Assembly: GCA_032173965.1 (NCBI GenBank)
Contig: CM063292.1
Location: forward strand, 1,566,501-1,630,500
Direction: 5' to 3'
DNA from: Sitta carolinensis
Lineage: Eukaryota; Chordata; Aves; Passeriformes; Sittidae
Length of the DNA stretch: 64,000 nucleotides
The stretch's first letter is position 1; each line of letters opens with the position of its first letter. A program made the translations under genes and the position numbers. The notes beneath the pieces are model-generated. The model ran no database searches and was not told where the DNA came from. It worked only from the letters and a program-made list of their open reading frames with translations. Below are positions 1 through 10,563 of this stretch, piece after piece.

Positions 1-2545
1 GCGCTGGTCCGTGAAGCCCTGTGGGTGCAGGGCTGCCAGGGCAATGTGCCACCGCCAAGCCACGCCCCGTGGCACCGTGTCACCCCTCGGGTGTGGATGC
101 CTGTCCCCAGCTCACCGTGTCGACGGCGAGGAAGGCGCCGCGGCCCAGGGAGAGGTTGGTGAGGAGCTTGATGGCCACGCGCGTGAGATTCTCGCCCATC
201 ATCACCTTGGCATAGCCCCTGTCCCGGGCCGTCTGCACGATCAGGTGGGTCCTGGGGACAAGGTGACAGCGGGTCAGAGCCACCCTGCCCGCCTGGCACT
301 GGTGCTGGCACCGGGCAGGCTCAGTCCCTCACCGCAGCATCTCCAGCAGCTCCTCCCGCGCCGTCGCCGTGCCCGCGGCCTCAAAGCTGCGGAGCAGCTC
401 CTGGGTTTGGGCAGGGTCAGGCAGGCGGGGGGTGGCCGGGGGTCCTGCTGGCGTGTCCTGGCTGCTGTGACCAGGCAGAGAGGTGCCACTGTCCCCGTCC
501 TGCCGCTGCTGCTGGATGAAGCTGTCCACAGCCTCCTTGTAGGAAGGGCCGGGCGTGCCGGGCATGCGGGCCGCTCCGGGCCCGGCTGTAAGATGGATGG
601 GGGCAGCGCCAGCGCCTGCGGGGCACAGAGGGGTACAGGGGGAAGCTGTCCTGAGGTGTCCCCTCACCTCAGCACCTGTCCCTTTGTCACCCCAGTACCT
701 CCTCCAGGTGGATCAGGTGGTAGGGGAAGCCGGTGGCTCGCAGCAGGGTCTCCATCTGGGCCAGGGTCTGCTCCCGCTGCGCCGGGCTCTGCCGGCGCAC
801 GGCTCCCTCTGCAAGGCAGGGGGGCAGTGCCAGGGCTGCTGGCACATTCCCAGCCCTGTTCCTGGGGCCAGGGAGGCAGCACCCCGGCCCGGGCACAGGG
901 CAGGGGACACTGTGCTGGGAGTCAGTAATGGGGCAGGGCTGGGAATGGGGCAGGGAACAGGCAATGAGCTAGGAATTGGCAATGAGGTGGGAAGTGGCTG
1001 CAGGACAGAGAGCAAGCAGTAGGGCTGGGAATGGGGCAGGGAACAGCCAGTGTGGCTGGGAATGGGGAGGGAGGCGGGGAACAGGCAGTGGGACAGGGAA
1101 TGGGTCAGGAATGGGAAGTTAGAGCAGGGAATGGGCAATTGGAGCAGGAATGGGCTGGGAACGAGCAGTTGGATCAGGAATGGGTCAGGAACAGGCAGCT
1201 GGACAAAGAGCAGCAGCAGAGCTCCCTCACCCTCAACGTAGACAAGGCCAGGGATGAAGCGGAGCCTCTTGGCCGCCTCCCGGCTGAGCCCCTGGCAGAG
1301 GAGTGGGGTGAGTTGTGGGGCGAGGGGGGAACGAGCCCCCTGAGCCCCCCCCGAGCCCCCCTCTCACCTCCTGCACCTGCCGGACCATGGCACTGGAGGC
1401 CGGGCCCCCTGACACTGCCAGCAGCACCTGCGGGCACAGCGGGGATGTCACCGGCCCCGGGGCCACCCCCGGGCCCCGGCGCGGGTCCCCCCTCCCGGCA
1501 CCTTCTCTCCCGGGAAGATGACGCGGTTCTTGCCCAGCATGGCACGGAACTTGTGCACGAAGTAGTCGCGGAAGCAGCCGCTGGGACACGGGGACAGGGG
1601 CACTGCTGAGCCACGGGCTGTGCCCACACCCCCAGAGCCCGAAGTCCCCTTGATGTCCCGGAGAACAGCGTCCTCAGGCCCCGACATCCCGGAGATCCGC
1701 TGATCCCCAGGAGCCACGTCCCCAGCCGTCACTGTCCCCCCTCTCTGTGTCCTCAAGGCTCGATGTCCCCAAGCCTTGCAGTCCCAGAGATCCGACGTCC
1801 CCAGCCCCATCACCCCAATGCTCCAGACACTCAGCATCCCCGAGAACAAATGTCCCCAAGCCCCGGTGTCCCCAGGCCCCCATCTCCCAGAGACCCCTGT
1901 CCCGGTGTCCCCAAGCCCCGGTGTCCCAAAGCCCCCATCTCCCGGAGACCCCTGTCCCGGTGCCCCCAAGCCCCCATCTCCCGGAGACCCCTGTCCCCGG
2001 TGCCCCCAAGCCCCCATCTCCCCGAGACCCCTGTCCCGGTGTCCCCAAGCCCCGCTGTCCCCCCCGGTCTCTCACCGGCAGAACGGGTCCCCGACGCGGA
2101 TGACGAGGGCGGCCGTGCCCTGCCCGCACTTCATGCAGGTCCGGGGGTGGCTGCGGGGACACGGCCGGTCACCGGCGACACCGGGCGGGCCCGGTCCCCC
2201 GGCAGCACCAGGGATACCCGGGATGTTACCGGGGGGATAGCGGGGGATCCGAGAGGGATACCGCGAGCAGCACCGGGGGTGACACCAGAGGCAGCCCCGG
2301 GGGGACACCGGTGAGATACTGGGGACAGCACCGGCGGACACCGGGGCGGTACTGGGAGGTGCTGCTGGGCTCATTGGGGATGTACCGGAGGCAGCACGGG
2401 GGTGATGCCCGGGGGGATACCGGGAGCGGCCCCGGGGGTCCATTCCGAGGCCGCTCCGGACTCACACCTGTCTCCCGGTGCGCGGCGGCGCCGCGGGTTC
2501 CGTGTCCGCCCCGCACCCGCCACCGTCACCCGCCGCGTCGCACAT
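1..2545 (-). CDS. CTU2: CTU2, cytosolic tRNA 2-thiolation protein 2 (3' end beyond window)
   Basis: Partner of CTU1 in the cytosolic complex that thiolates wobble uridine 34 of Lys, Gln and Glu tRNAs, taking sulfur from URM1. Exons in transcription order, all with GT-AG borders: 2545-2466, 2150-2076, 1580-1502, 1427-1368, 1291-1231, 808-699, 615-333, 251-116, 18-1 (cut by the edge). Seen: an N-terminal CxxC (TCMKCG) with a later FCR..CF, the block FVHKFRAMLGKNRVIFPGEK, a PP-loop-like VSGGPASSAM, and GRGAFLAVDT. These match the CTU2/Ncs2 family closely. The exon 1 donor is placed at GTGAGT because only that keeps frame into exon 2. Exon 7 opens in the expected frame (ALPPSIL) but the later conserved part (YKEAVDSF) is in another frame, needing one extra base between about 542 and 588. 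Likely an assembly error rather than a dead gene, since all other exons are clean. Confidence 0.93.
925..1205. repeat. G-rich minisatellite in a CTU2 intron
   Basis: Imperfect tandem units built on GGGAATGGG, CAGGGAACAGGCA and similar words fill the intron between CTU2 exons 6 and 5. No coding signal; long open frames here come from the repeat. Confidence 0.8.
1850..2062. repeat. Minisatellite of about 39 bp in CTU2 intron 2
   Basis: About five imperfect units containing CCCCCATCTCCCGGAGACCC followed by CTGTCCCGGTG lie between exons 3 and 2 of CTU2, ending 14 bases from the exon 2 donor. Confidence 0.85.
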
Positions 2546-2786
2546 GGCGGCGATTCCGGTGGGTCCAGATGAACTCCGCTTGGTCCCGGTGGGATCCGGT
2601 GAGTCCCCGGGGGTCCCGCTCGCCTCCGCTCGGCTCCGCTCGGCCTCGTTCGGCTCCGCTCGGCTCCGCTCGGCTCTCACTCGGCCCCCGCCGGTCCCGC
2701 CGTGTCCCGGGGCGCTCCCGTCGCGCGGTGATGACGCGGCGGCGCCGCTCGGTGACGCCGCGCCCGCCGCCGCCGCCGCCGCCGCC
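2546..2786. promoter_or_regulatory. Divergent CTU2 / RNF166 promoter, CpG-rich
   Basis: Only 241 bases separate the start codons of CTU2 (minus) and RNF166 (plus). The interval is very rich in CpG, has no TATA box, and holds a run of CGGCTCCGCT units around 2624-2690. A shared bidirectional CpG-island promoter is inferred from the head-to-head arrangement. Confidence 0.75.
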
Positions 2787-5700
2787 ATGTTCCGGAGCCT
2801 GCTGGTGGCGGCGGCGCAGCGGCCGCAGGGCCCGCCCGGGCCCCCCCGCGCCGCCGCCGGGCCCGCCGCCGCCGCCGCCGAGGCGCTGGAGGCGCAGTTC
2901 AGCTGCCCCATCTGCCTCGAGGTTTTCCACCGCGCCGTCGGCATCGCGGGCTGCGGCCACACGTGAGCCGGGGCCCGGGCGGGGGCGGCGGGGACCCCCG
3001 GGCGGTGCCGGCCCCGGGGACGGGAGCCACGCGGGGCTGGGCGCTGTGCTGGCCGCGGGAGCCTTGCGGGCTCTCTGCCCGGGAAGCCCGGGCGGCACCG
3101 GGGGTGGTTCGGTACCGGGGCCCTCCTCCCATCCCACCCCGGGATCGCCATCTCACCCCTCTGCTCCTGCCCCCGGGACCCCCCGAACCCTCGTTCGTGC
3201 GTCCCCCCAGCGTTTCGGGGACACCTCGATCCCTTTTTCCAGCTGATTTTGGGCACGTTCCCAATTTGCGGCTTCGTTTGGAGCTCCAGCCCCGCCTTGC
3301 TCCCGCTTGTCCGGGGCTGGGGGCGATTCCTGTCCCCTCCCTGCTCTCCCTCCTCATCCCTGCGCCTTTTGCAGTGGCACAAGCTTTGGGATGTTTTTCA
3401 TTCCCTGTTCCCGATGGCTAGAGGGGCAGGAGTGCCAGGATAATGGGATTTTGGGGACGGGGCTCCTTTGCCTCCTGCGTGTTTGTGCCTTTCTTTGCCT
3501 CCTCTGGGCTGCTGGGATTCCTCAGCCCTTGGATTCGTTCACCCCTAGGGATGTAGGACCTTGGAATGAGGTGACCCAGGCTCCTGCCAGCCTGGCCTGG
3601 ATGCTCAGCGCTGGTTTTGGCTCCTTCCAGAGGCAGCCTCGGAGCTGTGGAATTGGCCGTGCCTGCAGGGAGCTCCCTGGGGCTTCACCTGCTCCCAGCC
3701 CTCCCAGTTCCCCCAGCAGGGACGCTGCTCCCTGGGGTGCCTTGAGAGGCTGCCTAGAACAGAGGCTGGACAGAATTAAAGGAATAAATTGGGGATTTAG
3801 TAAATGGCCTTCCAAGGATGCACCTTGGGCAGTGCAAGAGCCCGGCCATGGCTCCACCCAAGACAGATCCTGGTCACAAATCTTCACACTTTTATAAGTT
3901 TTGGTCCATTTCCATATTAGGGTTAATTGTCCAATTCCAGCTCCAGGTGATGCAGTCCCACCCTCCCAGATTGCTCTCCTCAATTTTGTGTTGTTTACAC
4001 TTTTTGGACCCAAAGCTGTAGTGGTGCCCTTGGTTCTGGGGCTGGAAAAGGATTGTTCTGGGACTGGAAAAGGATTGTCCTGGGCTGGAAAAGGATTGTG
4101 CTGGGCTGGAAAAGGATTGTCCTGTGCCCTTGGTTTTGGGGCTGGAAAAGGATTGTCCTGTGCCCTTGGTTTTGGGGCTGGAAAAGAATTGTCCTGTGCC
4201 CTTGGTTTTGGGCTGGAAAAGAATTGTCCTGTGCCCTTGGTTTTGGGCTGGAAAAGGATTGTTCTGTGCCTTTGGTTCTGGAAAAGAATTGCTCTGTGCC
4301 CTTGTTTCTGGGCTGGAAAAGGCTTGTTCTGTCTGACTGAGCTGTGAGGAGAACCTGCCAACACTTTATATAAAGTTCAGACTCACACCCCAAAGCAGTG
4401 CAGAGTCTGGAGAACATAAAAGCCAAACCCTAAGGCCTCACCTGGGTTTTGGGGCCGGGGTGCCCTGCCCGGGGTGCTCAGGGCTGCTCTGTGCCCCCAG
4501 GTTTTGTGGGGAATGCCTGCAGCCCTGCCTGCAGGTGCCCTCCCCGCTGTGCCCGCTCTGCCGCGTGCCCTTCGATCCCAAAAAGGTGGAGAAGGCTTCC
4601 AGCGTGGAGAAGCAGCTCTCATCCTACAAGGCTCCCTGCAGGGGCTGCAGCAAGAAGGTAAAGCTGCCTGTCCCTATTGTCCTCACTGTCCCCATCCTCC
4701 TCTGGAGCATGTCCAGAGCTGGGGAGGCTCAGCCTGGAGAAAAGGAGGCTCAGGGGGGCCCTTGCGGCTCTGCACAGCTCCCTGCCAGGAGGACACAGCC
4801 AAATGGGGGTCCCAGGGCTCAGGGACAGAACCTCTGGGGATCCCTGCGGCCCCAAATCCCCATCCTGCCAGGAGGGGACGGGTGGGTGGGTGGGTGCAGC
4901 ATTCCCGCTGCTGTGGGTCATCCCACATGGACCAGGGGTCGCTCCCACCTCAGCTGAGCAAAGCCAGCTCCTGTGCTGGCCCCTGGCAGGTGTTCCTGCA
5001 CCTGCAGGAATGTTTCTTGTCCTCCTCCTCCAGGTGACCCTGGCCAAAATGCGCTCTCACGTCTCGTCCTGCGCCAAGGTGCAGGAGCAGATGGCCAACT
5101 GCCCCAAGTTTGTTCCAGTTGTCCCCACATCCCAGCCTATTCCCAGGTATTGCTGTGCCTCTCCTTGCATGGCCTGAAGTCCAGGTGTGTGTCGTGCCTT
5201 TCCCTGGGAGGAAAGCAGCATGTTTTCCCTCCTGGCACTGCTCCAGGGGCGTGGGGTGGGATGGAGGATCCACCAGAGCAGGGAGGTGGGGCGATGTTGC
5301 CGTTTCAGATAACACAGACACAGTGATCAGAAGGTCAAAAATGACTCTTGTCATTAGGGATGGTTCTCCCTTATATACAACTTTACCCAGACAAATGTGA
5401 TTGGTGAAACAAAGGCAAACCTCTTCCTTCACACTGGTCAAACCAGGGGGACATCAAGAAGAAAATCCCTCCTGCCAGAAGGAATGAATAACATAAATAT
5501 AATTACAAAAACATTCCGCTGTGTTTATCACATTTCCCTGGGAGAGAACACCAGAAAACCAAAACATCAGGCCTGAAACCAGACTCCAGGGTGGGAAGGG
5601 GCTGGGCTGGCTCGTGCTTTGTTGGTTTGGAAGCAGTCAGTGCAGCCTGCCCTCAGCTCTGAGCTCATCCTTGCTCTCTCCAGCCACATCCCCAACCGCT

Positions 5701-7920
5701 CCACGTTCGTGTGTCCTACTGCGGGGCCCGGAACCTGGACCAGCAGGAGCTGGTGAAGCACTGCATGGAAAACCACAGGAACGACCCCAACAAAGTGGTG
5801 AGTGGTGCTGGGATGTGTGGGACACCTCTGGAAATCCAGCCACACCCCAGCTGGTGCGGCATCCCAGGCCAGCAGCTCGGGGTGTTCATGGAAGCACAGC
5901 TGGTTTCAGTCCCTCTGGGAGGTGGGGAGCTGTCTCTGCTTTGTCAGAACGGAATGAGCTGCCTCCATCCCCCAGTTCCTGCAAAGCAGGGGGTGCTGCG
6001 TTTCCTCTCCCTGTTCCCTCTGGGAATTTGGGATCTTCAGCACAGGAAGGACCTGGAGCTGTTGGAGCAACTCCGGAGGAGATCACCAGGATGATCAGAG
6101 GGATGGAGCAGCTCTGCCCTGAGGAAAGGCTGAGAAAATTGGGATTGTTCAGCCTGGAAAAGAGAAGCTTCAGGGAGACCTAATTGTGGCCTTCCAGAAC
6201 CTTCAGGAAAGGTGCAGAGAGGCTGTTGCCGAGGGCCTGGAGTGACAGGACCAGGAGCAATGGAGCCAAACTGCCAGAGAGTTGGTTTGGGTTGGATATT
6301 AGGGAGAAATCCTTCCCTGTGAGTGTGGTGAAGCCCTGGCACAGATGCCCAGAGAATCTGTGGCTGCCCCTGGATCCCTGGCAGTGCCCAAGGCCATGGA
6401 TGGGGCTTGGAGCCTGTCAGAGGAGGGACTCTTCCCCTCCCTGGGATGTCCCTGTGCAGGTGCCACCACTCTGTGTCCCCACAGGTGTGCCCAGTGTGCT
6501 CAGCCATGCCCTGGGGGGATCCCAGCTACAAGAGTGCCAACTTCCTGCAGCACCTTCTCCACAGGCACAAGTTCTCCTATGACACCTTCGTGGTGAGTGT
6601 CACCCTGAGCCAAAAAAAGGGGAACCCCCCCTGCCTGTGTTGTGTGCCAGGAGGTGAAACCAGCCCTTCCCAGGGCACACGTGTCCCACACCCACCAGCT
6701 TGTCCTCCTCACACAGCAGGAGCAGAGGGAATTGTTCCTGTGCTCCACTAAATGGGTTTTTCCGTGAAACATTTCCCCTGAGGAATTGGAACACAAACCC
6801 CCCTTTTCTTGGAGGTTTTGGGGGCAGGGGGTGGGCCCAGCCCAGCCCCAGGGTTTGGGAGGGGTCTGCTTGCTGCACTGGGGGGTCCCTGACCCCTCCT
6901 GTGTGGGGGGCAATGGTGATGGCTCAGCCTTGGCCTCAAGGGAAGCACTGTTTTCATTCCCATCATTTCCCACCCTGCTTTCATTGGATGGATGTCAGGG
7001 AAAAGAACCTCCAGGCATTTACAGAGGAATATCCTGACTTCAGGAGCTGTGCTGGATAAACCCAACCTGGAGCTCTGCAAAATCCCCTGGCCTTGCTAGA
7101 AAGCTTCACCCTTTGGCCTCAGCTTGTGTGGGCAGGTTCCATCCCTCCTGCCAGGTGGGATATTCCAGGAGAGGGATGTGGGCACAAAGGACACCCCAAC
7201 TGTGGCAAATCCTTTGGCTATATTTGGTGGGTTTTTTCAGGGTTAGGATTAAAAGTGTGAGAGACAGAATTCTTGTTCAGACTTAGATGTTTATTATTTC
7301 TTACCTCAGAGCCTCACTGACTGTGAGTGCTCCTGCACACTAAATTAACAGAGCAGAAATGGGGTATAATATGTCTTCAAGGTCTTTTTAAGCTTAAACT
7401 ACCCAATTATGAGATGCTAACTAATTAATTTTAAATTTTAACCCAATAACTAACCCACCCGTGTTCTGCACTGTGGATTTTTTTAACTGATCACCCAAAC
7501 TTGTGAAGAAAAAGAAGGACTAATGCTTTAAAATCTCCATCTTGTTACATAGCTATTACTCTATCTTAAAATCTTAAATTTTAAATCTCTCACCCTGTGA
7601 TACAACACACTTTATTCAATTCCACACTCTCAGTGCTGTGACCAGCTTTGGAAGCTTTTCCCATGGTTTGAGGTTAAATGCAGTGGATTTTTGGGGCTCA
7701 GTCCCTCCCAGCACAGAAAGCCTGAGCTCCTCTGTGCCCAGGCTTGTGAGAGGGTGCCATTCCTCACATCTGTGTGCCCAAGGAGTGGAGGCTGCATGGC
7801 CTGAGCTTGCCCTGGCTGGGGCAGCCCTCCTGAGCTGCCCTGTTTCATTCCCAGGATTACAACATCGACGAGGAGGCGGCGTTGCAGGCAGCCCTGGCTC
7901 TGTCCCTCTCCGAGAACTGA
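2787..7920 (+). CDS. RNF166: RNF166, RING-type E3 ubiquitin ligase
   Basis: Small RING E3 of the RNF114/RNF125/RNF138/RNF166 family; RNF166 is linked in mammals to ubiquitin marking of bacteria for autophagy and to antiviral signalling. Exons: 2787-2962, 4501-4657, 5034-5146, 5684-5797, 6485-6592, 7855-7920, all GT-AG. Predicted length is about 244 residues, near the mammalian size. The start ATG has a strong Kozak context (GCCGCCATG). An Ala/Pro-rich N-terminus is followed by a C3HC4 RING (CPICLEVF ... GCGHTFCGEC ... CPLCRVPF), a C2HC finger ([20 protein letters not shown]), two further CxxC fingers, and a C-terminal ubiquitin-interacting motif ([17 protein letters not shown]). In exon 4 the conserved VCPYCGARN needs one more C near 5715 (TGTCCTAC where TGTCCCTAC is expected), so the exon is frameshifted as given. 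Confidence 0.95.
4024..4335. repeat. Minisatellite of about 36 bp in RNF166 intron 1
   Basis: Roughly eight units of GGCTGGAAAAGGATTGT plus TCTGTGCCCTTGGTTTTGG in head-to-tail order. The rest of intron 1 (2963-4023) shows no gene or recognisable repeat. Confidence 0.9.
4705..4850 (+). mobile_element. CR1 LINE fragment, sense
   Basis: Degraded match to the CR1 3' region: GAGGCTCAGCCTGGAGAAAA, AGGAGGCTCAGGGGGGCCCT and CAGCTCCCTGCCAGGAGG in the right order. Lies in RNF166 intron 2. Confidence 0.7.
5290..5590 (-). mobile_element. LTR-like interspersed element, copy 1
   Basis: On the minus strand it opens with TGGTTTCAGGCCTGATG and TTTTGGTTTTCTGGTGTTC, and later carries a TATA-like GTATATAAGGGAGAA. 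About 270 bases are alignable with 29026-29305. The TATA plus poly(A)-like layout suggests a solo LTR of an old endogenous retrovirus; no coding part is present. Family name not assignable by eye. Confidence 0.6.
6065..6445 (+). mobile_element. CR1 LINE 3' fragment, sense
   Basis: Contains the CR1 series AGGATGATCAGAGGGATGGA, GGATTGTTCAGCCTGGAAAA, TTGGATATTAGGGAGAAATC and CCCTGGCACAGATGCCCAGA, in order. It occupies most of RNF166 intron 4. Confidence 0.9.
7250..7610 (-). mobile_element. AT-rich insertion, probable solo LTR
   Basis: A sharply AT-rich block inside GC-rich RNF166 intron 5. Its ends are short inverted repeats (GTGAGAGA near 7254, TCTCTCAC near 7586), and on the minus strand AATAAACATCTAAGT precedes the TCTCTCAC end, like a poly(A) signal near an LTR 3' end. 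No matching target-site duplication was found by eye. Confidence 0.45.
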
Positions 7921-8689
7921 GGCTGAGCCCTCTCCCTGCCCTGGAGCCCCACTGCTGCCTGTGTTCCTGCTGCAAATCCCACCTCGTTGAAGAAGGTGGA
8001 GCCTCTTCACTTGTCCCAGTGAGTGAGCAGAGACCTCTGGAGAGAGGAGCCACAGGGCTGGGATCAGTCCTTGATTTAAGATCCGTGTAGAGAGCACATC
8101 CCTGTGTCCAGAGCTAGGTGTTGTTAGATGCTTTTTGGCGCACTCGTCCCTGCTCTCTGTTTTGCAGCAGAATAAGAAACTGATTGGATGCCAAACCCCC
8201 TAATTTGGGACTGGAATTTGGGATCAGCCACATCCTTTTAAAAAGGAGGAAGGCAGCAAGGAGCATCTTTTTTTAAACTCTCCAAGGATTTTTCTAGAGA
8301 TGTCAGGCTGTCCTGACCCCCATGCTGGAGGCTGGAGCTGCCTCCTTCACCTTGAATCCTGGGATGAAGCTGAGCAGTGGTTCAGAGGAGCCCTGAGGAT
8401 GGCATCCAGCATCCAGGGAAACCCCTTCCTCGTTTTGTACTGGCTCTTGGGATACCAAATCCTTGCCTTTTTCTACAGAAACGGCACGAAGCCTTTTCCA
8501 CGTTTTCTAGAATGGGGTCAGAAACTGTTCCCCTTCTCACCGCAATATCTGCCACCTGGGACAAGAGTATTTTTATGGAACATTATTAAGAAAGTTTATT
8601 TTTTACACAAATAACCCAAGCAAATGAACCCGTGGATTTGGAACGGGGCGGGAGACAGGATCCTGGAGCGGCATGTCGGACTCTGAGGT

Positions 8690-8790
8690 GGGGGGGAGTG
8701 CAGGGGTATTTCTGGGACATCCCTGGATATTTCTGGGACATCCCTGGATATTTCTGAGCCTTTTCCTGGATATTTCTGGGCCTTTCCCTC
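8690..8790. repeat. Short 21-bp tandem repeat
   Basis: Four to five units of CCTGGATATTTCTGGGACAT with decay at the right end, inside the inferred RNF166 3' UTR. Confidence 0.8.
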
Positions 8791-9961
8791 CCCTCACCAG
8801 AATTCCTCTGCCTGTGAGGGAGCAGGCAGGATCGTTGTGCCCCGCTGGCACTCGGCAGGAGCAGCTGGATTGGCTCCAGGTGCTGCTTGCCCCTGGAATG
8901 TCTGTCCTTGCAGGATCCCAGCCCCGAGCTCCTTATCCCCCCAGAAATAAGGGATTGCATCTCCCTGTTGTAATCCCTCCCTGGGAATGGGGCCCTGTTG
9001 ATCCAAGGTGCTCCGCAGCATCCTGGTGACCCGTTCCCTCCGGCCCTTCCTCTCAGCCCTGCCTGCTGCTGGTGGAGGTGGCTCTGGAGGGCTGGGACAG
9101 GCTGGCAGGGAGATGGCACCAGCCACGGGATGAGCCCGAGGCTGCCAGTGGTGGAGCTGAGGTTGGGAGTGATCCCCAAGAGCCTTCCTGCAGGATTTGC
9201 AGGGAAGAGAGGTGGGAGAGGCCCCCTCTGCGTCTCCCAGCTCAGAGAATTCCTGAGCTTTATCCAAAACCTGGCTCCAGCTCTGCTCTAGCAATACTGG
9301 TTTGGGGTTTATGTTGATTTTTATAGTACTGGCTGATGTTGGGATCTGCAGCCCTGCGAGGAGCGTGCAGGGAACCCTCAGCACCCCTGGCAGGGCAGGG
9401 AAAGGGCTGGAGCTGCCCTGCTCCCCTTGCTGGAGCCAGGCCAGCGAGCAGGGATGGCATCTTCTCTTACCTGCCCAGCATTGCTGGCACCTGGAGGCTG
9501 TTCCTGGTGGGGTGGAGAGCACTGGCACCTTCCAGGAGGGACCTGGGAGTGTTTCCCTGTCCTGTGCTCAGCTGGGACCCCCAGCTGCTGGAGCAGCCTC
9601 CATAGGCTCTCCCTGCTGTAGGGCCAGCACTGTTAACCTCGGCCTCCTTCCCTCTCTCCTCCTTTTTCTTCTCCTTTTTGCCCCACAGAGACAGAGCAGG
9701 GGCAGCAAGAGCTGCTTTTGTAAAGCACTTTAAGGCCCCTGGTGTGAGGGGCCATGCCAGGCAGTGCCAGGGGTCCCTCCGTGCCAGGGATCCAGGGATC
9801 CCTCTGTGCCAGGGATCCCTCCGTGCCAGGGGTCCCTGGATCCCCCCAGCCACGCCCACCAGTGCGTCACCCACCACTTTTTTGCATAATTAGAACTTTT
9901 AACGAGCTGTCCTGTTTTTTGAAGAATTAACTTGACGTATTTGTAGCAAACCATTTTTCTC

Positions 9962-9967
9962 AATAAA
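9962..9967 (+). terminator. Polyadenylation signal AATAAA, probably RNF166
   Basis: Canonical AATAAA in an AT-rich pocket (TTTTTCTCAATAAAGGCAG), the first after the RNF166 stop codon and upstream of the MVD promoter. Confidence 0.6.
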
Positions 9968-10017
9968 GGCAGTTTCATCCACGCCTGGCCACAGCGGAGG
10001 GGGAAGCACTGAAGGGA

Positions 10018-10290
10018 TGCTGGGAGCACTGGGATACCGGGGTGCTGGGATATGAGGGTACTGGGGACACTGGAGTACTGGGGTACCGGGGTGCCAGGGC
10101 ACTAGGGCACTGGGATCCAGGGACACTGGGGTACAGGGATACCGAGGTACTGGGGTACAGGTGGCCCCAAAGGCTCTGGGAGCACTCGGGATATTTGGAG
10201 CACTGGGGTGTGAAGGTTACAGCGAGCCTGGGAGCACTGGACGTGTCCTGGGGACACTGGGGCAGTGGGGTGCTGTGGACAGAGCGGTGC
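10018..10290. repeat. G-rich short tandem repeat between RNF166 and MVD
   Basis: Irregular units such as CACTGGGGTACCGGGGTGC and GGGATACCGAGGTACTGG fill the gap upstream of MVD. No reading frame of interest. Confidence 0.75.
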
Positions 10291-10379
10291 GGGGAGCACT
10301 GGGAGCGGTACCGGCACCAGAACCGGGCCGGTACCGGGGGCACCGGCAGCATCTGTACCTGCACAGCTCTTGCCCAATT

Positions 10380-10563
10380 CAAAAATGGCGCCCTGTGGGC
10401 CCTGCCCTGCTCGCTCAGGGGGCGGGGCATCCCGTGGTCCGATCGCTGCCATTGGCTGCTGCGGACCGGGTGCTGCGGTCTTGACCAATGGCGAGGCGGG
10501 GCGCGGCGCAGGCCACGGTCACGTGCGTGGCGCGGGGGCGGGGCCTGAGGGCGGCCGGCGGCG
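10380..10563 (+). promoter_or_regulatory. MVD proximal promoter with CCAAT, E-box and GC-box
   Basis: Directly upstream of the MVD start: ATTGG at 10451-10455 and CCAAT at 10485-10489 (inverted pair of NF-Y type), GTCACGTGCG with a CACGTG core at 10520-10525, and a GC-box (GGGGGCGGGG) at 10534-10543. NF-Y plus an SREBP-type E-box or SRE plus Sp1 is the usual grammar of cholesterol-synthesis promoters; SREBP control here is inferred. Confidence 0.6.

Larger units (their letters stand above)
7921..9990 (+). other. RNF166: RNF166 3' UTR (inferred extent)
   Basis: From the RNF166 stop codon to the first canonical AATAAA (9962-9967) there is no other gene signal. The stretch includes 21-bp TTTCTGGGACATCCCTGGATA repeats at about 8690-8790 and GTCCCTCCGTGCCAGGGATC repeats at 9760-9840. 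Confidence 0.6.

Noticed and set aside
2478..2966. In-frame upstream extension of the RNF166 first exon (start at 2478 or 2544)
   Set aside because: The extra part is Ser/Arg/Pro low complexity overlapping the CTU2 first exon and promoter. The ATG at 2787 has the better Kozak context and family-like length.
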